Shown here in pieces: positions 27,638 through 36,623 of a DNA stretch of 64,000 nucleotides. How positions within the stretch are numbered: the first letter of the stretch is position 1; every line of letters begins with the position of its first letter. Where the stretch lies: assembly GCF_000619905.2 (NCBI RefSeq), contig NZ_CP012371.1:248001-312000 (forward strand). The letters run 5' to 3'. This stretch comes from Nitrosospira briensis C-128 (GTDB taxonomy: Bacteria; Pseudomonadota; Gammaproteobacteria; Burkholderiales; Nitrosomonadaceae). Made by a program: the position numbers and the translations under genes. Below the pieces are notes generated by a model. The model was not told where the DNA came from. It did no database searches and worked only from the letters and a program-made list of their open reading frames with translations.

Positions 27638-28138
27638 ATGCCAATAGAATCACCAAATTTATCCATGCGACTCCCGCCCGCGCAGGCCGTCGCCCGCATG
27701 CTCGGCGAACTGATCGGGCGAGAGGTGCAAGCGAAAGTGGTGCCGGCCAATCCCGTCGCACCCGGTACCCAGATCGCTGCCGCATATGTTGGAGAATGCC
27801 AGGGCCTGCAGGTCGTGATCCGCTGCGATTTGGCGTTGGGCGGCAGCCTCGGGGCGGCGCTGATGGTGGTGCCGGTAGCGCGGGTGAACGAATGCATCAA
27901 GGCAAAATGCCTTGATGAGGACCTGGCTGCGAATCTGTACGAGGTATTCAACGTGCTGGCGGCCGTATTTCCACAAAATGGCGCACCCAGAATCATTCTT
28001 CATGGGTTGCACTGCGGTGCGGATATTCCTGCGGAAGTGAGGGCGGTTCTGGCTAATCCCCTTGGGCGGCTCGATTTGGAAATCGACGTTGCAGGGTACC
28101 TTTCCGGTAATCTCGCGATCCTGGTTCGCGGATTGTGA
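27638..28138 (+). CDS. CheX-like protein of unknown function
   Basis: A 166-residue protein without a signal peptide. It has an alternating alpha/beta pattern and the segment DEDLAANLYEVFNVLAAVF. Glu102 and Asn105 in that segment give the E-x2-N spacing seen in the CheX/CheC phosphatase family. Only one such motif is visible, as in the minimal members. The end, GRLDLEIDVAGYLSGNLAIL, also looks like the closing sheet of that fold. The start is the ATG at 27638, after AGGAAGAATC. Its location downstream of a lone receiver suggests it acts on that protein; this is inference. Confidence 0.5.
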   Translation: MPIESPNLSMRLPPAQAVARMLGELIGREVQAKVVPANPVAPGTQIAAAYVGECQGLQVVIRCDLALGGSLGAALMVVPVARVNECIKAKCLDEDLAANLYEVFNVLAAVFPQNGAPRIILHGLHCGADIPAEVRAVLANPLGRLDLEIDVAGYLSGNLAILVRGL

Positions 28139-28301
28139 GCTGTATTATACGGAGCAATGGTGGCGCAGGCTCGTTGAGCGCTTGAACGGAGACTGATGCT
28201 TCGCATACTGGATCCGACCGCGGATCACCTGTCCGATTGCTGACCCATGCAGCGTTCTCTCTCCAGAATGTTGCACTTGGTTTTTGAGCGCCAGCGCTTT
28301 C

Positions 28302-28649
28302 TCAGGTCTCTCCCTCTTTTATTTTTTTCAAATTCACCCCCCCTCGACAACTCGAAAACCTGTCCAGCGTGATAAGCTCGTTATCACACGCGAAACATCG
28401 GACGAAATCCCAGGCGCAAGGCTCGAGGCTGCGCAAGCTCAGGTCGACGATCACGCAAAGGATGCCGGAAATGATAGCGGGCCGAACAAGGAGAGAACAG
28501 TCAAAACGGGGGCGGGCGGCAAAATGCTCGCGAGAGGGCGTTATCGCGTCCGAGTGCAGTATCGCTGCTACGCCGCATAACCGTTCAGCCCAGTCGCTGG
28601 GGCGAAAGGTCGAACCATCTCGACGGATGCCCTTGATCAGCAGTTCATT
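28302..28649 (-). CDS. DUF3579 family protein, start uncertain
   Basis: About 115 residues. The block NELLIKGIRRDGSTFRPSDW, then AERLCGV, and later ILCVIVDLSLRSLEPCAWDF match my memory of DUF3579, a small soluble family common in betaproteobacteria with no known role. The frame continues upstream of 28649 without a good ATG/GTG, so the start is unresolved; a 5' alteration is possible. The middle (residues about 33-55) is longer and more basic than usual. It is on the opposite strand to its neighbours. Confidence 0.6.
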   Translation of the reverse strand, partial: NELLIKGIRRDGSTFRPSDWAERLCGVAAILHSDAITPSREHFAARPRFDCSLLVRPAIISGILCVIVDLSLRSLEPCAWDFVRCFACDNELITLDRFSSCRGGVNLKKIKEGET

Positions 28650-29380
28650 GACACCAGGGCGGTTATGCGGGGAGGGGCAAATAGAAAGCGCATCGTTAGT
28701 GCGCGTCGGCGACGCTTGGGGCAACCGGAAAGCGACACGGCCACCCCCCCTCGAAATCTCGAGCCGAGGTTCGATAGAGCGAACGGACAGGATGGATGGG
28801 TTCGTGCGTCCCAAGTGATAATGATGCTTGACTCGGGAGCGAGCTGCACGCAGCAAATTGAATTTCGCGCCATGACGATGCTCTTGCGCAAGAGCATGAC
28901 CGCTGCCTTTGCAACCCTCGCCACCTTCACTACCGTGTAGCGGCGGGTGCCGCCGCCTCCTTCCTGCCGCGATTTCCAACGAATGTGGTTGCAAGTGACG
29001 GGTCTCGGTAAGCATATGAACCTCCACAGTAGTGTAGTGGATGGAAACCCCGGACCCTCCTTTTGCCTGGCCTAGCTCACCGGAAAGGACCCGGTTGCAC
29101 TGGAAAACTCGCTGCGGCTTGAATTTTATAATTGTCGGCGTTAATGTCTGATCCTTGGGTGGTTTAAGAAATGCTGAAACTTGAAACGGTGGCAGCGGAA
29201 TTACTCAGTTGTAATCTAGCATGCCGAGCGTGATAAAATTGTCATTATCGTGTGAAGAATTTATGCAAGGTTAAGAATTCATGCCAAATTACACCCACAG
29301 GAATGCAGAAGATCAGGCACGATTGATATGCCGTGCTTGTACATTCGATTCATGATATATGAGCTGCCATTGTCGTAGCG
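28650..29380. other. Region without a confident gene
   Basis: Several open frames exist on both strands, but none has recognisable motifs. The 28650-29027 part may be a damaged 5' extension of the DUF3579 gene. From 29030 to 29380 the sequence turns A/T-rich and I see nothing coding. Confidence 0.35.
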
Positions 29381-29443
29381 ATGACCGAGCATCATCCGGC
29401 GCGGCAGACGGCCTGTGCACCTGAAGCGGACTATAATTTGGGC

Positions 29444-29773
29444 ATGAACAACGCCTATGCAGCCATTGAGCCGCCGCGTGCCGAGATCGATTCACTCGAA
29501 GCGCCCGTTCTCATGGAGTTTGGCACTCCGTGGTGCAGATACTGCCGTGCCGCCCAACCGCTGATTGCTTCGGCCTTTTCCAACCATCCTTCCATACGTC
29601 ATATCAAGATCGAAGATGGCAAGGGTCGTCCGCTTGGGCGTTCCTTTAGAGTAAAATTCTGGCCAACTTTGATCTTTCTGCACCACGGGAAGGAGATCGC
29701 CCGCCTGGTTCGGCCTGTCGATTCTGTCGCGATCAGCAAAGCCCTGGATGAGCTGGCAGCCTGTCGGACTTGA
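29444..29773 (+). CDS. Thioredoxin-like protein
   Basis: A 109-residue thioredoxin fold. The active site is GTPWCRYCRAAQPL with Cys31 and Cys34, so it may act in disulfide exchange; the cis-Pro site is in FWPTLIFLHHGKEI. No signal peptide is seen, so it is cytoplasmic. The ATG at 29444 fits the thioredoxin N-terminus; an upstream in-frame ATG (29381) would add 21 unrelated residues. The last residues (LAACRT) and the stop codon lie inside the family 1 repeat that starts at 29755, so the repeat has replaced or created the C-terminus. Confidence 0.85.
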   Translation: MNNAYAAIEPPRAEIDSLEAPVLMEFGTPWCRYCRAAQPLIASAFSNHPSIRHIKIEDGKGRPLGRSFRVKFWPTLIFLHHGKEIARLVRPVDSVAISKALDELAACRT

Positions 29774-29915
29774 AGAATCGCAGCGAAAAAGTGACTGGGT
29801 GAGGGCAGATTTTGAGGATTTTGAAGGCCAATATTCTATTGGACGAAAAAGCGGCGAAATATGAGCCAGCTAAAGGGTTTTGCAGCCGATTTCCTTTAAG
29901 TCCGACAGGCTGCTG
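29755..29915. repeat. MITE-like palindromic repeat, family 1, long copy
   Basis: About 161 bp between GGCAGCCTGTCGGACTTG and CCGACAGGCTGCTGG. It overlaps the 3' end of the thioredoxin-like gene and supplies its TGA. The interior lacks a few bases of the mini-palindrome present in the other copies (GCCAATATTCTATTGG). Confidence 0.85.
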
Positions 29916-30008
29916 GATAAGGTATCGTGAAGCCTGCTTTCCTGGGTGCACCCGGTCATCCGCACCCCGACAGGGAGTAACATTGTTATTTAGATAGGGA
30001 GCAAGCTG

Positions 30009-30130
30009 TATTGGGTAGCACAACCCATCAATGTTGATAAATGCTGTAAGCTTACAGTTCGGCTCAATCTAAAAAATACCAATGGTTACTCCATTTTGAT
30101 GGGTTGCGCTACGCTTCATCCATCCTACCC
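30009..30130. repeat. Family 4 palindrome (GATGGGTTGCGCT arms)
   Basis: Arms AGCACAACCCATCAA (about 30014-30028) and TTGATGGGTTGCGCTA (about 30096-30111) face each other across about 70 bp. The GATGGGTTGCGCT core recurs at 1612. The gap from 29774 to 30243 holds this, the tail of the family 1 repeat and no gene. Confidence 0.55.
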
Positions 30131-30243
30131 GAAGCTTGTGGCGGCATATCTTCCATTTTTTTCCTTTCCACATAGTGATAAGCTCCCATAATGTTTGAAT
30201 AATTCAGCTAAACACTCTTCCTGTTTCAAAACCTGATTCAAGC

Positions 30244-31809
30244 ATGAGTCCTCCCATTTCCCGGTTTTCCCATCTCGACGCCGCGGTGTATCTGCTCGAT
30301 GCCGATACGCTCAGGTGCGAATACGCCAATGTAGCGGCCCAACGAGATTTGCAATATTCGATGGCTGAATTATGCGAACTCATGCCGCGCGATGATGTCC
30401 CGGGCTTCGCAGCAGAAAGCCTATGGTCCATGCAGTCTCCGTTGCTTACAGGGGAAAAGCGAGAGGTGAAGGGCAAGACATACTTCAGGCGCAAGGACGG
30501 CGCTACTTTTCCGGTAGCGGTACGTTTGCACTTATGGCAAGGCGCCGGCAAATCGTTGCTTATCATGCTTGCCAACGATATCACCAGGCACTTCACTGGC
30601 GAAATCAGCGGTCAGGTTGTACAAGGGAAGAAGCCAGAGGGATCGGGGCAGGCAGGAAGGGGAGAAGCGTATCCGCCGGCTGTCATTTCAAATGCCCCAG
30701 GCATGGTATTCCAATATGTTCTGCATGAGGATGGCAATCACTCAATGCCATTCGTCAGCGACCAGTGTGTGAATCTGCTTGATATCGCAGTCAAGGAATT
30801 GCAAGCGAACCCCGCGCTGCTGCTGGATCTTGTGCTGCCGGGCGAGGACCGCGAGAGCCTGCGCCAATCAAGGGCGCACTCAGCCGTCAGCCTGACGACA
30901 TGGAACTGGGAAGGCCGCCTGTGGATTGAGTCGTACCGTGATACAAAATGGGTCAGCCTGCGAGCCAGCCCGCGCCGGGAACCGGGAGTCGGTGTAATTT
31001 GGGAAGGAATCATCATCAACGTTACCCAAAGCAGGCGCAGGGAGACGGAGCTCAAGGAATCGCACGAACGCCTGAAGGAAGTATCATCCCACGTCATGGC
31101 GGCTCGGGAACACGAGCGCATCCGCATCGCCCGTGAAATTCATGATGACCTGGGCGGCAATCTCACGGCGATCAAGATCGACCTCGACTGGCTGGCACGG
31201 CATGCAGGGGAGGGCGGCAGTGACGGCAGGAAGGAAGGTGCGGCCTTGCAGGCAAAAGTCCGTACCGTATCTCACATGGTGGATCGTACGATGCATTCGA
31301 TACAGCGCATCTGCCGTGATTTGCGCCCCGGTATCATGGATTTCGGCATTGTTGCAGCGATCGAGTGGGAATCGGGCGAATTTGCCAAACGGCTCGGCAT
31401 CCCGTGCGAGGTGGTGTGCGCTGAACAGGATATCGACCTGGAGCCGGATATCGCGGTTGCCGTGTTCCGTATTTTTCAGGAAGCCCTCACCAATATCAGC
31501 AAGCATGCGCATGCTTCATGTGTCTGGGTAAACCTGCATGCAGCTCAGGGGCAACTGGAACTGGAGGTGCGCGATAACGGTTGCGGCATTATGCTGCCGG
31601 ATCGCATGAAGCTTGATTCGTTCGGCATTCGCGGCATGATCGAGCGTGCCCGCCTTCTCGACGGAAAACTGACCGTCGGCGGGGGCAGAAACAAGGCACA
31701 ACGGTGCTTTTATCAATTCCGCTCGTGCCGGGACCCGGCGACCCGGTTACGGAATCAGTCATCCCGATATCGAAGGCGCGGCGGTCATGAATGTACTGAT
31801 CGTCGATGA
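30244..31809 (+). CDS. NarX/DegS-type PAS histidine kinase, C-terminus probably frameshifted
   Basis: The visible frame gives 521 residues. PAS-like sensing regions lie at about 1-120 and 140-260, then a coiled linker. The HisKA_3 domain follows, with His300 in IAREIHDDLGGNLTAIKIDL. The HATPase_c domain has FRIFQEALTNISKHAHA (N box), VRDNGCGI (G1) and SFGIRGMIERARLL (G2). There is no membrane helix, so it is cytoplasmic. After the five-G run at 31681-31685 the frame becomes unlike the family, whereas the alternative frame reads QKQGTTVLLSIPLVPG and ends at 31790, overlapping the regulator's ATG. A lost G is the likely cause, whether in the cell or in the assembly. Confidence 0.85.
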   Translation: MSPPISRFSHLDAAVYLLDADTLRCEYANVAAQRDLQYSMAELCELMPRDDVPGFAAESLWSMQSPLLTGEKREVKGKTYFRRKDGATFPVAVRLHLWQGAGKSLLIMLANDITRHFTGEISGQVVQGKKPEGSGQAGRGEAYPPAVISNAPGMVFQYVLHEDGNHSMPFVSDQCVNLLDIAVKELQANPALLLDLVLPGEDRESLRQSRAHSAVSLTTWNWEGRLWIESYRDTKWVSLRASPRREPGVGVIWEGIIINVTQSRRRETELKESHERLKEVSSHVMAAREHERIRIAREIHDDLGGNLTAIKIDLDWLARHAGEGGSDGRKEGAALQAKVRTVSHMVDRTMHSIQRICRDLRPGIMDFGIVAAIEWESGEFAKRLGIPCEVVCAEQDIDLEPDIAVAVFRIFQEALTNISKHAHASCVWVNLHAAQGQLELEVRDNGCGIMLPDRMKLDSFGIRGMIERARLLDGKLTVGGGRNKAQRCFYQFRSCRDPATRLRNQSSRYRRRGGHECTDRR

Positions 31810-32413
31810 CCATGCCATCGTACGTCAGGGTCTGAGGCAGATCCTGCTGGAGAGCGGCAAGGTCATGCTTATCGGGGAAGCGGATTGCGGGTCGGAAGCC
31901 ATGCGGCAAGTACGCGAGGGCGACTGGAACGTTGTCGTGCTGGATATATCGCTGCCGGACAGGAATGGCATCGAAGTCCTGAAGCACATCAAGAAGGAAC
32001 ATCCTGGAATTCGCGTGCTCATGCTCAGCATGCATGAGGAAGGTTTATATGCCATTCGGGCGCTAAAAGCGGGTGCATCCGGCTATATCACCAAGCAAAG
32101 CGCCCCGAGCGAGTTGATGGCTGCTATTCACCAGGTCTCGAGGGGTCGCAAATATCTTACGACAAGCCTGGCCGAGGCGATGGCGGACAACCTCGGCGCC
32201 GACCACGACCGGCCGCCTCATGAAGCATTGTCCGACAGGGAATATCAGACGCTATGCCTGATCGCCTCGGGTAAAAGCCTTACCGATACGGCTGATGAAA
32301 TGTGCCTGTCTGTCAAGACTGTCAGCGTGTATCGCAGCCGTCTGCTGGAAAAGATGAAGCTCAAGAACAACGCCGAGTTGACCCACTACGCAATCAAGAA
32401 CGGCCTGGCCTGA
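31787..32413 (+). CDS. NarL/FixJ-type response regulator
   Basis: A 208-residue regulator. The receiver domain has VDDHAIVRQGL, Asp53 in VVLDISLPDRNGIEVL and Lys in YITKQSAPS. The LuxR-type helix-turn-helix domain has LSDREYQTLCLIASGKSLTD, then MCLSVKTVSVYRSRLLEKMK. It is the partner of the kinase just upstream, whose ancestral frame would overlap it by 4 bp (ATGA). Targets are unknown; the next plus-strand gene is fliC, but under its own sigma28-like promoter. Confidence 0.93.
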   Translation: MNVLIVDDHAIVRQGLRQILLESGKVMLIGEADCGSEAMRQVREGDWNVVVLDISLPDRNGIEVLKHIKKEHPGIRVLMLSMHEEGLYAIRALKAGASGYITKQSAPSELMAAIHQVSRGRKYLTTSLAEAMADNLGADHDRPPHEALSDREYQTLCLIASGKSLTDTADEMCLSVKTVSVYRSRLLEKMKLKNNAELTHYAIKNGLA

Positions 32414-32431
32414 ATCCGGGCCGGATTCAGG
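32409..32431. terminator. Perfect palindrome at the end of the response regulator gene
   Basis: CCTGAATCCGG, one G, then CCGGATTCAGG: a 23 bp perfect inverted repeat that overlaps the stop codon. No T-run follows, so a simple rho-independent terminator is not proved. The arm is the same sequence that ends the family 3 elements at 50365-50732 and 54715-54895. Confidence 0.45.
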
Positions 32432-32781
32432 AGATATATTTCTTCCGGCCCACCTGTCCCATCTATCTGCCAGTCTATTTATCATAGGGACTCCTCGCTC
32501 CCATCGTATCAGGACTTATAGCGCCCCGAACACTGCACTCGCAGGGTAAAGTTTCGATATAAGACATAGATCAGCCGTTGATCGGCGAATCGCGCACGCT
32601 CTCCTCCACTTATCATGTGTAATTCGGCAGTGGATTCCTGCTTGCGAAAGACTATACCGAAAGACTTGCTCGCTCCTTGATCGTAATGACTTGCCCGGGG
32701 AAAAATGGCTATCCATTTTTTCACTCCAAATCTATCCACAGGAATAAAAATATCGCGCCAAGAAAAACTTGACGAACCGGC

Positions 32782-32808
32782 TAAATGTTTTTCGTGACCC
32801 TCCGTTAA
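32782..32808 (+). promoter_or_regulatory. Predicted sigma28 promoter of fliC
   Basis: TAAA at 32782-32785, exactly 15 nt, and TCCGTTAA at 32801-32808. Six of eight -10 bases match GCCGATAA. The predicted leader to the ATG at 32908 is about 93 nt. The rest of the gap from 32432 shows no gene. Confidence 0.75.
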
Positions 32809-32907
32809 TAAGCATAACAGCGGTTGATCAGCCTCGTGTAAGCGAGGCAAACCAAAGTTAACGCCATACGGCGTAATCCATAACATAGTCTAGTCAAGGA
32901 GATTCAC

Positions 32908-34074
32908 ATGGCTGCAATTATCAACACCAACGTGATTGCATTGAATGCGCAACGCAATCTTAACAGTTCACAAAACGCGCTTGCCACGACGCTGCAACGT
33001 TTGTCCTCGGGCCTGCGTATCAACAGCGCCAAGGACGATGCCGCAGGACTGGCGATTTCCGAGCGCATGACGTCGCAGATCCGTGGCCTGAACCAGGCTG
33101 TCCGCAATGCCAACGACGGTATCTCGATGTCGCAGACCGCCGAAGGCGCACTGGGCGAGATCGGCAATAACCTGCAACGCATCCGCGAGCTGGCCGTGCA
33201 ATCGAGCAATGCGAGCAACAGCGTAAGCGACCGCACAGCGCTCAACAATGAAGTGCAGCAGCTCAAATCCGAAATCGACCGGGTAGCTTCAACGACCGCG
33301 TTCAACGGCATCAAACTGCTCGATGGCACGTTTACCAATCAGGCATTCCAGGTCGGTGCCAACGTGGGTGAAACCATTTCCATCACCAGCCTGGTCAATG
33401 CACAAAGCTCGTCCCTGGGTACCAGCACCACTACCACCGCCAATGTAACCGGCATTGCCGCAACCGCGTTCACGGCTCCAGCGGATAACATCGTCGCGGG
33501 CGACCTCAAAATCAACGGTGTAAGCGTAGGCGCCATTACCGCCGGTGGTGGCGCTCCCGCTCAGGGAGCAGCCGTCGCGGCGGCCATCAACCTGGTGTCG
33601 GGTACAAGCAACGTTACCGCCACAGCCGATGCTGCTGGCCTGGTGACGCTGACCAACACTTCAGGTAGCACCACAATTGTGACCATGACCGGCACAGCCA
33701 CCACGGCGCGGACCGGCCTGACAGCCGCAACTACGGCAGTCACGACCGCCAGCGTCGTTGGTTTTGCGGGAGTGAACATCAGCACCACTGCGGGGGCTCA
33801 AAATGCCATTTCCTCGATGGATTCGGCACTGAGCGCGCTTAACGCAGCACGTGCCGACCTGGGTGCGTATCAGAACCGCTTCTCGTCGGCAGTCTCGAAC
33901 CTGCAAACCACCGCGGAGAATCTGGCTGCCTCCCGCAGCCGTATCGTCGATACCGATTTTGCCGCCGAAACCGCTACTCTTTCGCGGAACCAGGTATTGC
34001 AACAAGCAGGCACGGCGATGCTTGCCCAGGCCAATGCACTTCCGCAGAGCGTGCTTGCGCTGCTGAGAGGCTAA
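32908..34074 (+). CDS. fliC: Flagellin FliC
   Basis: A 388-residue filament subunit. The conserved N-terminal D0/D1 part starts [19 protein letters not shown] and contains [20 protein letters not shown]. The C-terminal part has [20 protein letters not shown] and ends [12 protein letters not shown]. The central region (about 165-290) is variable and rich in Ala and Thr. AAGGAG lies 8 nt before the ATG. A sigma28-like promoter precedes it and a strong hairpin follows it, so it is probably a single-gene transcript. Only one flagellin gene is in the window. Confidence 0.97.
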   Translation: MAAIINTNVIALNAQRNLNSSQNALATTLQRLSSGLRINSAKDDAAGLAISERMTSQIRGLNQAVRNANDGISMSQTAEGALGEIGNNLQRIRELAVQSSNASNSVSDRTALNNEVQQLKSEIDRVASTTAFNGIKLLDGTFTNQAFQVGANVGETISITSLVNAQSSSLGTSTTTTANVTGIAATAFTAPADNIVAGDLKINGVSVGAITAGGGAPAQGAAVAAAINLVSGTSNVTATADAAGLVTLTNTSGSTTIVTMTGTATTARTGLTAATTAVTTASVVGFAGVNISTTAGAQNAISSMDSALSALNAARADLGAYQNRFSSAVSNLQTTAENLAASRSRIVDTDFAAETATLSRNQVLQQAGTAMLAQANALPQSVLALLRG

Positions 34075-34124
34075 CAGGAATTATCGGATTTTCGATAAGC
34101 AAAATTGACTCAAAGTTTGTTGCG

Positions 34125-34159
34125 AAGGAATCCGGGGCCCCGCCCCGGGTTTCCTTTTT
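34125..34159 (+). terminator. Rho-independent terminator after fliC
   Basis: A stem of AAGGAATCCGGGGC and GCCCCGGGTTTCCTT around a short C-rich loop, followed by TTTTTC. It lies 50 bp after the fliC stop and 20 bp before flaG. Confidence 0.8.
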
Positions 34160-34180
34160 CAATCCCTTTCGGAATCCCCC

Positions 34181-34522
34181 ATGGAAATCAAGCACATTGG
34201 AACTGGCAGTCAAGCCGCGGTTGTCTCCGTAAATTCGCTGGAACGCAACCCGATGCCAGCGTCCGGCGATGTACAAAACCGCCTGGACCGTGCGCTATCG
34301 CCGGCAAATGTGCAACCGGTAAAGGAAATGGCGCAGGAAATCGGCCAGCCAGCCATCTCGACGCTGGAATTCAGCATTGACGCCGAGAGCGACAAGGTGG
34401 TGGTAAAGATCATCGATAGCACAACACGGGAACTAGTGCGGCAGATCCCCATGGAGGAGATGCTGGCCCTGGCCAAGGCACTGGGCCGTTTAAAAGGCCT
34501 GCTGTTGAACACGAAAGTTTAA
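34181..34522 (+). CDS. flaG: Flagellar protein FlaG
   Basis: A 113-residue protein. The C-terminal half (LEFSIDAESDKVVVKIIDST, then TRELVRQIPMEEMLALAKAL) is the FlaG domain. FlaG affects filament length in other bacteria; its mechanism is not settled. The N-terminal half is polar and variable. It lies between the fliC terminator and fliD, the usual place for flaG. Confidence 0.92.
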   Translation: MEIKHIGTGSQAAVVSVNSLERNPMPASGDVQNRLDRALSPANVQPVKEMAQEIGQPAISTLEFSIDAESDKVVVKIIDSTTRELVRQIPMEEMLALAKALGRLKGLLLNTKV

Positions 34523-34572
34523 CCGGCCTCCGAGGCCAGAATTTGACTAACAGCACAAAACGGGAGGCAGAT

Positions 34573-36591
34573 ATGGGCATCACCGCACCAGGCATGGGCT
34601 CGAATCTGGATGTGAACAGCATTGTCAGCCAATTGATGGCGGTCGAACGGCAACCCCTTGCGCTGCTGGACCGCCGTGAAGCCGATTATCAGGCCAAGCT
34701 GTCAGCCTATGGAACGCTGAAGGGTGCATTGGCTGCATTCCAGACCGCAATGCAAGGGCTCGCTGATCCGGCCAGATTCCGGGCTGCCACAGCCAGTGTG
34801 GCAGATACTTCCATACTGACTGCTACCACCAGTAGCACGGGTAAGGCTGTACCAGGCAGTTACTCGATAGAAGTGCAGCAATTGGCGCAACAACAGAAAA
34901 TCCGCTCGGAAGGATTTGCCAGCACCAACAGTACAGTTGGCAGCGGCACCCTGACCATTCAGTATGGCGACTATGATAGCGGCCTGAACACTTTTACGCT
35001 GAATAACGCAAAACCCGCGCAGACGCTGACCATCGACCCCGCCAACAATACGCTTTCGGGGGTGCGCGATGCGATCAATGCAGCCAATATCGGCATTAGC
35101 GCGACAATCATCAACGACGGCAGCAGTAACCGGCTGGTGTTGACGGCCAAGGACGCCGGCGCAGCCAGCAGCATCAGGATCATCGCGAGCGACGACGATG
35201 GTGTGGATCTGGATAATGCCGGTCTGTCTCAGCTTGCTTTCGATCCGACCGCTGCAGCCGGCACCGGAAAGAATCTCACACAAGTCCAGGCGGCGCAGGA
35301 CGCCAAGTTCCAAATCGACGGAATCGCCATCAGCAAGAACTCGAACACGATTACCGATGCGATCGAGGGTGTGACACTCAACCTGCTCAAGAGCAATGCA
35401 GGCACCCCAACCATACTTGATGTGGCGCGCAATACAACGGGCGTCAAGGCATCGGTGGAGGCATTCGTCAAATCGTTCAATGCCGTTAATCAGACGCTCG
35501 CAGACCTCAGTACGTATAACACGGTGGCCAAAAAGGGCGGGGTGTTGCAGGGAGATTCGGCGGCATTGTCCATCCAGCGTTGGCTCCGCGCCACGGTATC
35601 GGCCGCAACGGGAAGCACGAGCGGTGCAGCAGGCAGTTTTACCTCGTTGTCGCAAATCGGCGTCGCCTTCCAGAAAGACGGCAGCCTGGCGCTGGATTCC
35701 ACCCGGCTCCAGACTGCAATGGATGCCGGTTTCGACCAGATCGCCAGCCTCTTCGCCGCAAATGGCAAATCGACCGATAGCCTGATCGCATACAGTGGCG
35801 CAACCGCCAAGACATCCGCCGGAAATTATGCCGTAACAATCGCCCAGCTGGCTACCATGGGCAGCCTCACCGGCAGCCAGTCAGCAGGGCTGACCATTAC
35901 AGCCGGCGCCAATGATCGAATCGATATCACAGTCGATGGAGTGGCTGCCAGCGTCACGCTTGCGGCGGGAATTTACGCGTCGGCCGATGCGCTGGCGGCC
36001 GAGGTGCAAAGCAAGTTGAATGGCGCCACCAGCCTGACAGCGGCAGGCAGCTCGGTTGTAGTTTCGCAATCCGGCGGCGTGCTTGCCATTTCTTCGGCAC
36101 GCTACGGTTCCGCATCCAGTGTCACTGTCACCGGCGGCAATGGCGCCGGCAATCTTCTGGGCGCAAGTCCGATAACCACAGTAGGCGCGGATGTAGCCGG
36201 CACCATCAATGGCGTGGCCGCTCTTGGAACAGGGCAGACACTCACGGCAACAGCCGGCACGGCGTCGGAAGGCTTGAGCCTCATCATCAAAGGCGGCCTG
36301 TTGGGCGCGCGTGGAATAGTGGATTTCTCACGCGGTTCCGCCGACCGCTTGAACAAGCTTGCGGGAGATCTGCTGACCACCGACGGCATCCTTGCGAGCC
36401 GTGTCGATGGGCTCACCGAAAGCATCAAGACTATTGATCGCCGCCAGGAAACGTTCCTTCGGCGCCTGGATGCAATCGAGGCGCGTTACCGGGCGCAATT
36501 TACTGCGCTGGATACGATGCTTAGCAGCCTGAATCAGACCAGCCAGTTTCTAACCCAGCAACTGGCCACTTTGCCAAAAAACAATTCCTGA
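34573..36591 (+). CDS. fliD: Filament cap protein FliD
   Basis: A 672-residue protein. FliD_N is visible as ITAPGMGSNLDVNSIVSQLM and the following DRREADYQAKLSAYGTLKGA. The FliD_C domain spans the second half and ends with SIKTIDRRQETFLRRLDAIE and a coiled-coil helix (ALDTMLSSLNQTSQFLTQQL). It is longer than the enteric protein (about 470), through extra Ala/Gly/Ser-rich central domains. The ATG at 34573, with GGGAGG about 6 nt before it, is preferred over an upstream start at 34543. Confidence 0.95.
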   Translation: MGITAPGMGSNLDVNSIVSQLMAVERQPLALLDRREADYQAKLSAYGTLKGALAAFQTAMQGLADPARFRAATASVADTSILTATTSSTGKAVPGSYSIEVQQLAQQQKIRSEGFASTNSTVGSGTLTIQYGDYDSGLNTFTLNNAKPAQTLTIDPANNTLSGVRDAINAANIGISATIINDGSSNRLVLTAKDAGAASSIRIIASDDDGVDLDNAGLSQLAFDPTAAAGTGKNLTQVQAAQDAKFQIDGIAISKNSNTITDAIEGVTLNLLKSNAGTPTILDVARNTTGVKASVEAFVKSFNAVNQTLADLSTYNTVAKKGGVLQGDSAALSIQRWLRATVSAATGSTSGAAGSFTSLSQIGVAFQKDGSLALDSTRLQTAMDAGFDQIASLFAANGKSTDSLIAYSGATAKTSAGNYAVTIAQLATMGSLTGSQSAGLTITAGANDRIDITVDGVAASVTLAAGIYASADALAAEVQSKLNGATSLTAAGSSVVVSQSGGVLAISSARYGSASSVTVTGGNGAGNLLGASPITTVGADVAGTINGVAALGTGQTLTATAGTASEGLSLIIKGGLLGARGIVDFSRGSADRLNKLAGDLLTTDGILASRVDGLTESIKTIDRRQETFLRRLDAIEARYRAQFTALDTMLSSLNQTSQFLTQQLATLPKNNS

Positions 36592-36623
36592 ACGAAAAAT
36601 AATTGCCGAAGGAGGCATTCGAT

